Positions 7,462 through 15,838 of a stretch of 64,000 nt of DNA are shown piece by piece. This stretch comes from an uncultured Christensenella sp. (GTDB lineage Bacteria > Bacillota > Clostridia > Christensenellales > Pumilibacteraceae). The position numbers and the translations under genes are program-made. Under the pieces are notes generated by a model that worked only from the letters and a program-made list of their open reading frames with translations, had not been told where the DNA came from and made no database searches. The stretch lies in assembly GCA_910577995.1 (NCBI GenBank), contig CAJTND010000004.1, positions 1 to 64,000 of the forward strand, given 5' to 3'. Every line of letters begins with the position of its first letter. Within the stretch, counting starts at the first letter, position 1.

Positions 7462-7740
7462 ATGTCAAGATCGACAAAAAAAGGTTACTATGTTGACGCC
7501 AAGCTGATGCAAAAGGCTCAGGCGATGGCGGATACGGCGGACAAACGCCCGATCAAAACCTGGTCGCGCGCTTCGACGATATTCCCCGAATTTGTAGGAC
7601 TTACCTTTGCCGTGCACAACGGCAAGAAATTCGTTCCCGTCTACGTCACGACGGACATGGTCGGGCACAAGCTCGGCGAGTTCGCACCGACGCGCACCTT
7701 CCTCGGTCACGCCGGCGAAAAGACGACGAAGGGCAAGTAA
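7462..7740 (+). CDS. rpsS: 30S ribosomal protein S19
   Basis: 92 aa, the normal length. It begins SRSTKKGYYVDAKL and has the conserved core KTWSRASTIFPEFVG. S19 binds 16S rRNA in the 30S head with S13. AAGGAG precedes the start. Confidence 0.97.
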   Translation: MSRSTKKGYYVDAKLMQKAQAMADTADKRPIKTWSRASTIFPEFVGLTFAVHNGKKFVPVYVTTDMVGHKLGEFAPTRTFLGHAGEKTTKGK

Positions 7741-7749
7741 GGAGCAGTT

Positions 7750-8142
7750 ATGGCTAAAAGAATGAGAGAAAAAGCAGAAAGAGTCGAAGCGCAGCGCGAA
7801 AAGCGCCCGCATGCGACCGCGAGATACGTCCGTATCGCGCCCGACAAGGTGCGCATCGTTCTCGCGCTCATCCGCGGCAGATCGGTAAACGAAGCGATGG
7901 CTATACTGCAGGCTACGCCCAAAGCGGCGAGCGAGCCGATATTCAAGGTCCTTAACTCGGCGGCTGCCAATGCCGAGCACAACGAGAACATGTCGGTAGC
8001 CGATCTGTTCGTAGCGGAAGCGTACGCCGATCCCGGTCCGACGCTCAAACGCTATCAGCCGGTCAGCAAGGGCAGAGCGCATCATATCCTTAAGCGCACG
8101 AGCCACATTACCGTCATACTCGACACCAAGGAGGAGCTGTAA
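7750..8142 (+). CDS. rplV: 50S ribosomal protein L22
   Basis: 130 aa, about 15 residues longer than typical at the N-terminus, which is charged (KRMREKAERVEAQREKRPH). The L22 core begins ATARYVRIAPDKVR and ends in the hairpin GPTLKRYQPVSKGRAHHILKRTSHI that lines the exit tunnel. Confidence 0.97.
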   Translation: MAKRMREKAERVEAQREKRPHATARYVRIAPDKVRIVLALIRGRSVNEAMAILQATPKAASEPIFKVLNSAAANAEHNENMSVADLFVAEAYADPGPTLKRYQPVSKGRAHHILKRTSHITVILDTKEEL

Positions 8143-8144
8143 TC

Positions 8145-8828
8145 ATGGGTCAGAAAGTCAATCCCCACGGTTTGCGCGTCGGCGTTATCGATAAATGGAA
8201 CTCGCAGTGGTACGCGGGCAAACAGGAGTTTGCGTCGTTCATACTCGAGGACCACAAGATCCGCAAGCACATCGAGACCAAATACAAATCCTGCGGCATA
8301 AGCAAAGTCGTTATCGAGCGTCCGCAGGGCAAGGTGCAGGTTTCCATACATGCGCAGTTCCCCGGCAGGATCATCGGGCAGAAGCACGTCGGCGTCGACG
8401 AGCTCCGTAAAAACCTCGAAAAGATAACCGACGGGAAAAAGATCTACGTCAATATAATAGAAGTCAAACACCCCGACCTCAACGCGAAGCTGCTCGCCGA
8501 GAACATCGCGGCGCAGCTCGAAAAGCGCGCATTCTTCCGCCGCACGATGAAGCAGGCGATGAGCAAGGCGACGCATGCCGGCGCAAAGGGCGTCAAGGTC
8601 ATGGTCGGCGGCAGGCTCGACGGCGCGGAGATAGCGCGTGCCGAGCATTATCAAGAAGGCTCGATACCTCTGCAGACCATCCGCGCGGACATCGATTACG
8701 GCTTTGCCGTAGCGCAGACCACGTTCGGCGTGCTCGGCGTCAAGGTATGGATCTACAAAGGCGACGTTTTAGGCAAAGCGGCTCAGCCCGCGCCCAAGAC
8801 CGCCGAAGAGCTTAAGGAGGGCGAATAA
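8145..8828 (+). CDS. rpsC: 30S ribosomal protein S3
   Basis: 227 aa. It begins MGQKVNPHGLRVG and contains the KH domain (residues about 38-108) and the S3 C-terminal domain with GARGVKV-like and GRLDGAEIAR motifs. S3 helps mRNA entry and helicase activity. Its stop overlaps the rplP start (TAATG). Confidence 0.97.
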   Translation: MGQKVNPHGLRVGVIDKWNSQWYAGKQEFASFILEDHKIRKHIETKYKSCGISKVVIERPQGKVQVSIHAQFPGRIIGQKHVGVDELRKNLEKITDGKKIYVNIIEVKHPDLNAKLLAENIAAQLEKRAFFRRTMKQAMSKATHAGAKGVKVMVGGRLDGAEIARAEHYQEGSIPLQTIRADIDYGFAVAQTTFGVLGVKVWIYKGDVLGKAAQPAPKTAEELKEGE

Positions 8829-9286
8829 TGTTAGCTCCCAATAAAGTAAAACACCGCAGAGTACAGCGCGGCAGGATGAAGGGCAAAGCGACTCGCGGCA
8901 ACAAGATATCTTACGGCGAGTTCGCGCTCGTCAGCCAAGATCCCGGCAGGATAACCTCCAACCAGATCGAGGCGGCGCGTGTCGCGATGACGCGTTACAC
9001 CAAGCGCGGAGGTAAGGTCTGGATCTGCATCTTCCCGCACAAGCCGTATTCCAAAAAGCCCGCCGACACCCGTATGGGTAGCGGTAAAGGCGCGCCCGAG
9101 TACTGGGCGGCTGTCGTCAAGCCCGGCACTGTCATGTTCGAGATGGCGGGCGTCAGCGAGGAAGTCGCGCGCGAGGCGCTCAGGCTCGCGTCATACAAGC
9201 TCCCCGTCCGTTGCAAGATAGCAAAGCGCGAGGAAGCCGAACCCGCAGCGGCGGCAGAACCGACCGAGAATAAGGAGGTCGAATAA
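8828..9286 (+). CDS. rplP: 50S ribosomal protein L16 with short C-terminal tail
   Basis: 152 aa. The L16 body is normal (MLAPNKVKHRRVQRGRMKG, MGSGKGAPEYWAAVVKPG). The last 15 or so residues form an Ala/Glu-rich tail (EEAEPAAAAEPTENKEVE) beyond the usual end. L16 contacts A-site tRNA. Its stop overlaps the rpmC start. Confidence 0.97.
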   Translation: MLAPNKVKHRRVQRGRMKGKATRGNKISYGEFALVSQDPGRITSNQIEAARVAMTRYTKRGGKVWICIFPHKPYSKKPADTRMGSGKGAPEYWAAVVKPGTVMFEMAGVSEEVAREALRLASYKLPVRCKIAKREEAEPAAAAEPTENKEVE

Positions 9287-9492
9287 TGAAAGAGAACGTT
9301 CACGAGCTCAGAGACGAAGAATTGCAGCAGAAGCTCGCTTCGCTCAAGACCGAGCTTTTCAACCTCAGATTTTCCCACGCGACCAACCAGCTTTCCAATC
9401 CCAAGCAAATACAGAACGTCCGCCGCGACATCGCTCGCGTCAAGACGGTGATCAGAGAGCGTGAGCTTCGCGCGAACAAGGAGGTCAAGTAA
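9286..9492 (+). CDS. rpmC: 50S ribosomal protein L29
   Basis: 68 aa. It has the L29 coiled-coil pattern (LRDEELQQKLASLKTELFNLRF, NPKQIQNVRRDIARVKT). L29 lies near the tunnel exit beside L23. It overlaps rplP upstream and rpsQ downstream. Confidence 0.96.
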   Translation: MKENVHELRDEELQQKLASLKTELFNLRFSHATNQLSNPKQIQNVRRDIARVKTVIRERELRANKEVK

Positions 9493-9746
9493 TGGAGCGC
9501 AACGACAGAAAAACGCGCGAAGGCGTGGTCGTATCTAACAAAATGGACAAGACGGTAGTCGTTTCCGTCACCGAAAAGTTCAAGCACCCGCTTTACAAAA
9601 AGACCGTCAGCCGTTGCAAGCGCTTCAAGGCGCACGACGAGAACAACGAGTGCGGCGTCGGCGACATCGTAGAGATCGTAGAGACCAGACCTATATCCAA
9701 GGATAAGTGCTGGCGGGTCAATAAGATAGTCGAAAAAGCCAAATAA
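9492..9746 (+). CDS. rpsQ: 30S ribosomal protein S17
   Basis: 84 aa, normal length, with the OB-fold motifs GVVVSNKMDKTVVV, KHPLYKKTV and DIVEIVETRPISKDK. S17 is a primary 16S rRNA binder. The 240-base spacer that follows is unusually long for this operon. Confidence 0.97.
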   Translation: MERNDRKTREGVVVSNKMDKTVVVSVTEKFKHPLYKKTVSRCKRFKAHDENNECGVGDIVEIVETRPISKDKCWRVNKIVEKAK

Positions 9747-9986
9747 TTTCGGCGCGGTACCCGTATCGCTATATGCGGCGTCGGGCTAAACGCTTTCTCC
9801 GGTCGCGTACTTAAAGTACGTTCCCGCTCGAAAACGGTCGCCCGTTTCCCGCGCGATCGAAGCGAAAGGCTCAGTCGCAGTAAGCGGTATGTCCGCGGCG
9901 CAGTCTTTATAAATACAGACGGCGTTCGGATAAGATCAAAGTAATTTCAGCTACAAGCGCGCGGCTTGCGCGTACAGGAGTAAATC
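9747..9986. repeat. Intra-operon spacer with hairpin element (repeat family C, divergent)
   Basis: This 240-base gap between rpsQ and rplN has no gene. Its core reads CCGGTC, a hairpin CGTACTTAAAGTACG (9807-9821), then TTCCCGC and CGTTTCCCGCGCGA. The layout (GGTC, hairpin, TCCC, pyrimidine-rich tail) matches the elements at 13.66 and 17.71 kb although the sequence differs. There is no T-tract, so it is not an ordinary terminator. Confidence 0.5.
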
Positions 9987-10355
9987 ATGATACAGGCTCA
10001 ATCGTATCTCAAGGTCGCCGACAACACCGGCGCGAAAGAGATAATGTGCATACAGGTTATGGGCGGCTCGCTCCACAAGAGCGGCAATATCGGCGACATC
10101 ATCACGGCGTCGGTCAAGTCCGCACAGCCGGGCGGCACGGTCAAGAAAGGCGACGTCGTAAAGGCGGTCATAGTGCGCACGCATCAGGGCGTCAACCGTC
10201 CCGACGGTTCGCACATACGCTTCGACGACAATGCCGCAGTCATCATAGACAGTCAAAAGCAGCCGCGCGGAACGCGTATCTTCGGACCGATCGCGCGCGA
10301 GCTGAGAGACCGCGACTTCACAAAGATAATATCTTTGGCGCCCGAAGTAATTTAA
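9987..10355 (+). CDS. rplN: 50S ribosomal protein L14
   Basis: 122 aa, the exact usual length. It begins MIQAQSYLKVADNTGAKEIMCIQVMGG and ends GPIARELRDRDFTKIISLAPEVI. L14 forms part of an intersubunit bridge and binds RsfS. Confidence 0.98.
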   Translation: MIQAQSYLKVADNTGAKEIMCIQVMGGSLHKSGNIGDIITASVKSAQPGGTVKKGDVVKAVIVRTHQGVNRPDGSHIRFDDNAAVIIDSQKQPRGTRIFGPIARELRDRDFTKIISLAPEVI

Positions 10356-10368
10356 CGGAGGATCGGAT

Positions 10369-10938
10369 ATGAATCTCAACGTCAGAAAAGGCGATAACGT
10401 AAAAGTCCTGACCGGCAAAGACAAGGGCAAGACCGGCAAGGTATTGGCTACCGATCCCAAAACGGGCAAAGTGCTCGTCGAGGGCGTCAATATAGCGACG
10501 CATCATCTCAAAGCGCGCGCCGCGGGTCAGCAGTCGAGCATCAAAAAGGTGGAAGCCCCGCTCGACGGCAGCAACGTGCAGATAGTCTGCCCGTCCTGCA
10601 ACAAGAACGCGCGCGTCCGTCATCAGAAGATAGACGGCAAAAACGTCCGTATATGCGCCAAGTGCGGCGCGAGCCTCGACGTTTCCGTCAAGGCGGACAA
10701 AAAGAAGAAAGCCGACAAAACGGACAAGGCGAAAAAGCCCGCCAAGAAAAAGGCGGACGACAAAGCGGAAAAGGTCGAAAAGACCGTAGCGCCCGAGGCC
10801 GACGCCGCGGCGGAGACCGTAGCGACCGAGGCGGCCGCCGAAAAGAAGCCTGCTGCGAAAAAAACCGCAGCCAAGAAGCCCGCGGCTAAGAAAGTTCCCG
10901 TCGAAGAAAGCTCCGACGGTAAAACAGATAAGGAGTGA
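10369..10938 (+). CDS. rplX: 50S ribosomal protein L24 with long Lys/Ala-rich tail
   Basis: 189 aa against about 105 for the family. Residues 1-105 are ordinary L24: a KOW motif (KGDNVKVLTGKDKGKTGKV) and two CxxC pairs (74-77, 96-99) that probably bind zinc. Residues 106-189 are an added low-complexity tail rich in Lys, Ala and Glu, with histone-H1-like AAKKPAAKK steps, presumably disordered and RNA-binding. The downstream L5 carries a similar extension at its N-terminus. L24 is an assembly-initiator protein at the tunnel exit. Confidence 0.95.
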   Translation: MNLNVRKGDNVKVLTGKDKGKTGKVLATDPKTGKVLVEGVNIATHHLKARAAGQQSSIKKVEAPLDGSNVQIVCPSCNKNARVRHQKIDGKNVRICAKCGASLDVSVKADKKKKADKTDKAKKPAKKKADDKAEKVEKTVAPEADAAAETVATEAAAEKKPAAKKTAAKKPAAKKVPVEESSDGKTDKE

Positions 10939-10943
10939 TCCCA

Positions 10944-11555
10944 ATGGCAGAGAAAAAGACCGCCAAAAAGGCAACCGCCGCCGCAGGCAGCGGAGCAAAG
11001 TCGCAAAACCCCGAGCGCTATCGGCTGCGTCGCCGCTATCGCGAGGAGATAGTGCCGCAGCTCATGAAGGAGCGCGGCTATAAGAACGTCAATCAAGTTC
11101 CCAAGCTGGACAAGGTCGTACTCAACATGCGGCTCGGCGACATCAAGGACAACAGCAAGAGCATCCAGCTCGCACAGGGCGAGCTCGAAGCGATTGCCGG
11201 ACAAAAGAGCGTGCTCGTCAAAGCCAAGAAGTCGGTAAGTAACTTCAAGCTTCGCGAAGGTCAGTCGATAGCGATAAAGACGACGCTCCGCGGCGAGATG
11301 GCTTACGAGTTTTTGGACAGGCTCGTGTCGATAGCCCTGCCGCGCGTCCGCGACTTCCGCGGCGTGTCGGGCAAGTCGTTCGACGGACGCGGCAACTACG
11401 CGCTCGGCATCAAGGATCAGACGATATTCCCCGAGATCTCGTACGAGCTGATCGAGAAGATACGCGGTTTCGACGTCGACGTCGTAACGACCGCGGCGAC
11501 GGACGAGGAAGCGAAGGTGCTGCTGACTAAGCTCGGTATGCCGTTCAAGAATTAA
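10944..11555 (+). CDS. rplE: 50S ribosomal protein L5 with N-terminal extension
   Basis: 203 aa from the ATG at 10944 (AAGGAG 8 bases upstream; the GTG at 10935 lies inside that site). The first 25 or so residues are a Lys/Ala-rich extension (AEKKTAKKATAAAGSGAK). The L5 body follows (RYREEIVPQLMKE, VPKLDKVVLNM, KSFDGRGNYALGIKDQTIFPEI). L5 anchors 5S rRNA and contacts P-site tRNA. Confidence 0.97.
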   Translation: MAEKKTAKKATAAAGSGAKSQNPERYRLRRRYREEIVPQLMKERGYKNVNQVPKLDKVVLNMRLGDIKDNSKSIQLAQGELEAIAGQKSVLVKAKKSVSNFKLREGQSIAIKTTLRGEMAYEFLDRLVSIALPRVRDFRGVSGKSFDGRGNYALGIKDQTIFPEISYELIEKIRGFDVDVVTTAATDEEAKVLLTKLGMPFKN

Positions 11556-11565
11556 GGAGATCACA

Positions 11566-11751
11566 ATGGCTAAAAAGGCGATGATAAACAAACAGCAAAG
11601 AGTGCCCAAGTACAAGACGCGCGCATACACGCGTTGCAGTATTTGCGGCAGACCGCATGCCGTGCTCAAAAAGTACGGTATATGCAGAATTTGCTTTCGC
11701 GAACTTGCGTACAAGGGAGAGATCCCCGGCGTAAAGAAGTCGAGCTGGTAA
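11566..11751 (+). CDS. rpsN: 30S ribosomal protein S14, zinc type
   Basis: 61 aa, the short zinc-binding form with two CxxC pairs (CSIC and CRIC). Conserved GRPHAVLKKYG and FRELAYKGEIPGVKKSSW. The zinc form is typical of Bacillota and Actinomycetota. Confidence 0.97.
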   Translation: MAKKAMINKQQRVPKYKTRAYTRCSICGRPHAVLKKYGICRICFRELAYKGEIPGVKKSSW

Positions 11752-11766
11752 GGAGGGTATTAGATT

Positions 11767-12162
11767 ATGGTAACGACCGATCCTATCGCGGATCTCCTCA
11801 CGAGGATCCGCAACGCGATAATAGCGCGTCATGACACAGTTTCGATCCCGACGTCCAAGATGAAAAAGTCCATCGTCGACATTCTCGTCGAGGAAGGGTT
11901 CGTCGCGTCCGGCGATATCGTCGACGAGGCGGGACACAGCAATATCAAGGTCGCGCTCAAGTACGTCGGCAACAAGAACGCGATAACCAATCTCAAGCGC
12001 ATTTCCAAGCCCGGTCTCCGCGTTTACTGCGGTTGCGAGGACCTGCCCAAGGTGCTCGGCGGCTACGGCATTGCTATAATTTCCACGTCGCGCGGCGTCA
12101 TGACCGACAAAAAGGCGCGCGAGCTCAAAGTGGGCGGCGAAGTTCTCGCCTACGTTTGGTAG
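11767..12162 (+). CDS. rpsH: 30S ribosomal protein S8
   Basis: 131 aa. It begins VTTDPIADLLTRIRNA and ends STSRGVMTDKKARELKVGGEVLAYVW. S8 binds the central domain of 16S rRNA; in E. coli it is the spc-operon repressor. Confidence 0.97.
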   Translation: MVTTDPIADLLTRIRNAIIARHDTVSIPTSKMKKSIVDILVEEGFVASGDIVDEAGHSNIKVALKYVGNKNAITNLKRISKPGLRVYCGCEDLPKVLGGYGIAIISTSRGVMTDKKARELKVGGEVLAYVW

Positions 12163-12171
12163 GAGGGGTAT

Positions 12172-12717
12172 ATGTCTCGTATAGGCAGAAAACAAATAGA
12201 CGTTCCGGCGGGCGTTTCGGTTAGCTACGCCGACAACGTCGTTACAGTCAAAGGCAAGCTCGGCGAGCTCAAGCAGTCGATAGCGAGCAACGATATAACG
12301 GTCAAGATCGGCGCGGGCGTGGTAAACGTCGAGCGCGCCAACGACCAAAAGCAGACGCGCGCGTATCACGGTCTGTACCGTCAGCTCATAGCCGACATGG
12401 TCAAGGGCGTGGAAACGCCGTTCACCAAAACGCTCATCGTTTCGGGCGTCGGTTACAAATGCGCGGTCACGGGCAATAAGCTCGTCATGAACATCGGGTA
12501 CAGCAAGCCCGTCGAGTTCACCGTTCCCGACGGCATAACCGTCACTTGCCCCGATCCCCTTACCATCGTGGTCAGCGGTATCGACAAGTGCTATGTCGGA
12601 CAGGTCGCGGCGCAGATCAAATCCAAGCGTCCCGTCGAGCCGTACCACGGCTACGGGTTGCATTACAGCGACGAGGTCGTTCTCCGCAAGGAAGCGAAGA
12701 CGGCAGGCAAGAAATAG
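12172..12717 (+). CDS. rplF: 50S ribosomal protein L6
   Basis: 181 aa with the two L6 repeats. It begins SRIGRKQIDVPAGV and ends with KSKRPVEPYHGYGLHYSDEVV (family signature P.PY.GKG.). L6 is in the stalk-base region of the 50S subunit. Confidence 0.97.
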   Translation: MSRIGRKQIDVPAGVSVSYADNVVTVKGKLGELKQSIASNDITVKIGAGVVNVERANDQKQTRAYHGLYRQLIADMVKGVETPFTKTLIVSGVGYKCAVTGNKLVMNIGYSKPVEFTVPDGITVTCPDPLTIVVSGIDKCYVGQVAAQIKSKRPVEPYHGYGLHYSDEVVLRKEAKTAGKK

Positions 12718-12730
12718 GAGAGTGGTCTAA

Positions 12731-13093
12731 ATGATTAAGAAGATAGACAAAAACAAGATTCGCATGAAGCGGCACGAGCGTCTCCGTCACGACCTTAAAG
12801 GCACGACCGAGCGTCCGCGGCTCTCCGTTTACCGTTCGACCGATAACGTTTACGTCCAAATAATAGACGATATCAAAGGCGTTACGCTCGTCTCCGCCGG
12901 CACAAAAGCCAAAGGCTTCGACGTCAAGGGCAAGACCAAGACGCAGGCAGCCGAGGCGGTCGGCAAAGCGATAGCGGAAAAGGCGATCGCAAAAGGCATC
13001 ACCGAAGTGGTCTTTGACCGCGGCGGCTATCTTTACACGGGCAGGGTCAAGGCTCTCGCCGACGCGGCACGCGCCGCCGGTCTTAAATTTTAG
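12731..13093 (+). CDS. rplR: 50S ribosomal protein L18
   Basis: 120 aa, the usual length. RHERLRHDLKGTTERPRLSVYRS and VVFDRGGYLYTGRVKALADAAR are conserved. L18 binds 5S rRNA with L5. Confidence 0.97.
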   Translation: MIKKIDKNKIRMKRHERLRHDLKGTTERPRLSVYRSTDNVYVQIIDDIKGVTLVSAGTKAKGFDVKGKTKTQAAEAVGKAIAEKAIAKGITEVVFDRGGYLYTGRVKALADAARAAGLKF

Positions 13094-13101
13094 GAGATAT
13101 C

Positions 13102-13620
13102 ATGGCACGCGAAGATTTCAAGAAAAAGAGAGACAAAGACGTTGTCGACGACGGTATCAAGACCAAGCTCGTCGAAACGCGCAGGGTCTGTAAGGTCGTC
13201 AAGGGCGGACGCAACAGCAGCTTCGCCGCGCTCGTAGTCGCGGGCGACGGCAAGGGCAAGGTCGGTATCGGCATGGGCAAAGCGACCGAGGTCCCCGAGG
13301 CGATCAAGAAAGCCGAGCAGGCGGCGCGCCGCAATATGCGCGCTATCTCGCTCAACGGCACGTCTATACCGCACGAGGCAATGGGCAAGTTCTCTTGCAG
13401 CAAAGTGCTGCTGAGACCCGCGCCCGAAGGCCGAGGCGTTATCGCGGGCGGCAGTGTCCGCGCGGTGCTGGAGCTTTGCGGCATCAACAACATCACCACC
13501 AAGTGCTACGGCTCGCGCAACCCGATCAACGTCGTCAAGGCGACGATGAACGCGCTGTCGACGCTGAGAACGGCGGATGAGGTTGCGGCGATTCGCGGCA
13601 AGTCCGTCTCCGATCTTTAA
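13102..13620 (+). CDS. rpsE: 30S ribosomal protein S5
   Basis: 172 aa. It contains the double-stranded RNA-binding-like N-terminal domain (VCKVVKGGRNSSFAALVVAGDGKGKVG) and the C-terminal domain ending VKATMNALSTLRTADEVAAIRGKSV. S5 supports decoding fidelity. The following 213-base gap is again unusually long. Confidence 0.97.
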   Translation: MAREDFKKKRDKDVVDDGIKTKLVETRRVCKVVKGGRNSSFAALVVAGDGKGKVGIGMGKATEVPEAIKKAEQAARRNMRAISLNGTSIPHEAMGKFSCSKVLLRPAPEGRGVIAGGSVRAVLELCGINNITTKCYGSRNPINVVKATMNALSTLRTADEVAAIRGKSVSDL

Positions 13621-13833
13621 GCACGTCTGCATCTCGGGATACTGCGTCAAGCCGCGGATTTTATCGGGTCATGTGCGCCTAAGCACACTCCCCTCAAAAA
13701 TCCTTGCTTTCCTTGTCTGCCGAGCGCATACGCGCTTAAAGCGGCGTTTGTGCCGTCAGGACGATAGGCAAAGCCCGAGTATTACACTTATACATTATAC
13801 GGCGACATCGCCGCATAGGAGGTCATTGCGACA
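13621..13833. repeat. Intra-operon spacer with repeat family C
   Basis: There is no gene in this gap between rpsE and rpmD. Near 13661 it reads CGGGTCATGTGCG, then a short hairpin (TGTGC...GCACA), then ACTCCCC and TTGCTTTCCTTGTCTG. The copy at about 17706 is clearly homologous. The final bases GGAGGTCATTGCGACA supply the rpmD ribosome binding site. Confidence 0.65.
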
Positions 13834-14040
13834 ATGGCAAAGAAACAAGAAAAGCAAGAGAGCAAGAAGCTAAGCATAACGCTCGTCAAGAGCACTGCGG
13901 GCAGACTTGAAAAGCAGCAGCGCACCGTCGAGGCGCTCGGGCTCAAAAAGATACGGCAGACGGTCGTCCTGCCCGACAACGCGGCGACGCGCGGCATGAT
14001 CGACGTCGTGAGCCACCTGGTCACGGTCCAAGAGCTTTGA
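13834..14040 (+). CDS. rpmD: 50S ribosomal protein L30
   Basis: 68 aa. The L30 core is LSITLVKSTAGRLEKQQRTVEALGLKKIRQTVVLPD. An 11-residue charged stretch (AKKQEKQESKK) precedes it. L30 is a small 50S protein next to 5S rRNA. Confidence 0.95.
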   Translation: MAKKQEKQESKKLSITLVKSTAGRLEKQQRTVEALGLKKIRQTVVLPDNAATRGMIDVVSHLVTVQEL

Positions 14041-14076
14041 ACCGCGTAACTATCTCGATCGACAAGGAGTAACATT

Positions 14077-14526
14077 ATGAAAATGCATTCACTTATGCCG
14101 GCGGACGGCGCGCGCACCAAAGCGAAGCGGCTCGGCCGCGGTATCGGCTCGGGGCTCGGCAAAACGTCCGGCAAGGGTCATAAAGGTCAGTGGGCGCGCA
14201 GCGGCGGCGGCGTTCGTCCCGGTTTCGAGGGCGGACAGATAACGCTCATGCGCAGACTGCCCAAGCGCGGCTTCAACAACAAGTTCGCCAAGGAGTTTAC
14301 CGTCGTCAACGTCGACAAGCTCAATGTTTTCGACGACGGCACGGTCGTCGACCTCAAGCTCCTCGTCGAGGCGGGCATCGTCAAGAAAGTCGAGCCGTAC
14401 GGTCTTAAAATACTCGGCGACGGCGAGATAACCAAAAAGCTCACCGTCAAGGCGGCTAAGTTCACCAAGTCCGCACAAGAGAAGATAGAAAAAGCAGGCG
14501 GCAAGGCAGAAACCGAAAATGTTTGA
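14077..14526 (+). CDS. rplO: 50S ribosomal protein L15
   Basis: 149 aa. RLGRGIGSGLGKTSGKGHKGQ and RRLPKRGFNN are the L15 signatures. Its stop overlaps the secY start by eight bases (14519-14526), a coupling often seen for this pair. Confidence 0.97.
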   Translation: MKMHSLMPADGARTKAKRLGRGIGSGLGKTSGKGHKGQWARSGGGVRPGFEGGQITLMRRLPKRGFNNKFAKEFTVVNVDKLNVFDDGTVVDLKLLVEAGIVKKVEPYGLKILGDGEITKKLTVKAAKFTKSAQEKIEKAGGKAETENV

Positions 14527-15820
14527 AACGCTTAAAAATGCTTTCAAGAACAGAGAAGTCCGTATCAAGATACTGATCACGATCGGACTGCTCTTTATAT
14601 ATAGGCTCGGTTGTTGGGTGCCCATCCCGGGCATCGATGCGGCGATCTATAAAGATACGATAAGCGACGGATCGTTGCTGTCGTTGCTCAGCGGTATCAC
14701 GGGTAGCGCGTTGCAGAACGGCGCGCTGTTCGCGATAGGCGTTACGCCGTATATCAACGCGTCGATAATACTTCAACTGCTGACGGTTGCGATACCGCGT
14801 TTGCAGGAGTATTCCAAACAGGGCGACGAGGGCAAGCGCAAGATAACGCAGATAACGCGTTATATCACCATCGCGCTCGCGCTCGCTCAGTCGATAGGCA
14901 TCACGGTATCGTACGCGCGTTCGGGCGCTATCTCGAACAACGTATTCGGACCGATGACGCAGACCTGGGTCATAGCGATGTTCGTTTGCGTGCTCATGAT
15001 AATGGGCGCAATGCTCACCATGTGGCTCGGCGAACGCATCACCGATTACGGCGTCGGCAACGGCATAAGCCTTTTGATTTTCGTCGGTATCATATCGTCC
15101 GCCGGTCTTGCGATAATCGCTAAGTTCCAAGCGGCATTCGGCGGCAACGAAATGGCTATCTGGGAGCTGCTCGGCTTCGCGCTGATGGTGCTCGCGGTGT
15201 TCCTGCTCATAGTTTTCGTCGACCTTTCCGAGCGGCGCGTGCAGGTCACTTACGCCAAACAGATAAAAGGCAGAAAGCAGTACGGCGGTCAGAGCACGTA
15301 TATCCCCATCAAGCTCAACGCGAGCGGCGTCATGCCGATAATCTTCGCGACCGCGCTTATCACTTTCCCGCAGATGATAGCGCAGCTCTTTGCGCCGACC
15401 AGCGGTTTCTACAACTGGTGGACGAAATGGCTCGGCGCGGGCTCGCCGATATACGCGGTGCTCGTCGCGCTCCTCATACTCTTCTTCTCGTACTTCTACG
15501 CGCAGATAGAGTTCAACCCCGAGGACATCTCGCGCAACATCCAGCAGTACGGCGGATTTATCAACGGCATACGCCCGGGCAAGCCGACGACCGAATATCT
15601 CGCGCGCATAAGCAAGCGTTTGACGCTGTTCGGCGCGATATTCCTCGCGTTCATCGCGCTCGTGCCGTCGGTCATTTTCGCGGCGGTGCTAAGCGACGCG
15701 TCGCTCGTAAACGCGTTTTCCGCGACAGGTATGCTCATCGTAGTTTCGGTCGCGCTCGAATTCGAGAAACAGCTCCAAAGTCTTATGATGATGAAGCAAT
15801 ACAAAGGCTTTTTGAAGTAA
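14519..15820 (+). CDS. secY: Protein translocase subunit SecY
   Basis: 433 aa, ten predicted membrane helices. Clear signatures are RLGCWVPIPGID near the N-terminus, GVTPYINASIILQLL for the second helix, and ERRVQVTYAKQIKGRKQYGGQSTYIPIKLN in the cytoplasmic loop that contacts SecA and the ribosome. SecY forms the membrane channel for secreted proteins. In-operon position after rplO is standard. Confidence 0.98.
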   Translation: MFETLKNAFKNREVRIKILITIGLLFIYRLGCWVPIPGIDAAIYKDTISDGSLLSLLSGITGSALQNGALFAIGVTPYINASIILQLLTVAIPRLQEYSKQGDEGKRKITQITRYITIALALAQSIGITVSYARSGAISNNVFGPMTQTWVIAMFVCVLMIMGAMLTMWLGERITDYGVGNGISLLIFVGIISSAGLAIIAKFQAAFGGNEMAIWELLGFALMVLAVFLLIVFVDLSERRVQVTYAKQIKGRKQYGGQSTYIPIKLNASGVMPIIFATALITFPQMIAQLFAPTSGFYNWWTKWLGAGSPIYAVLVALLILFFSYFYAQIEFNPEDISRNIQQYGGFINGIRPGKPTTEYLARISKRLTLFGAIFLAFIALVPSVIFAAVLSDASLVNAFSATGMLIVVSVALEFEKQLQSLMMMKQYKGFLK

Positions 15821-15838
15821 ACGGGAGGCAACGGCATT

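Noticed and set aside
9807..9821. CGTACTTAAAGTACG hairpin as a transcription terminator after rpsQ
   Set aside because: No T-tract follows, and the operon must continue into rplN.
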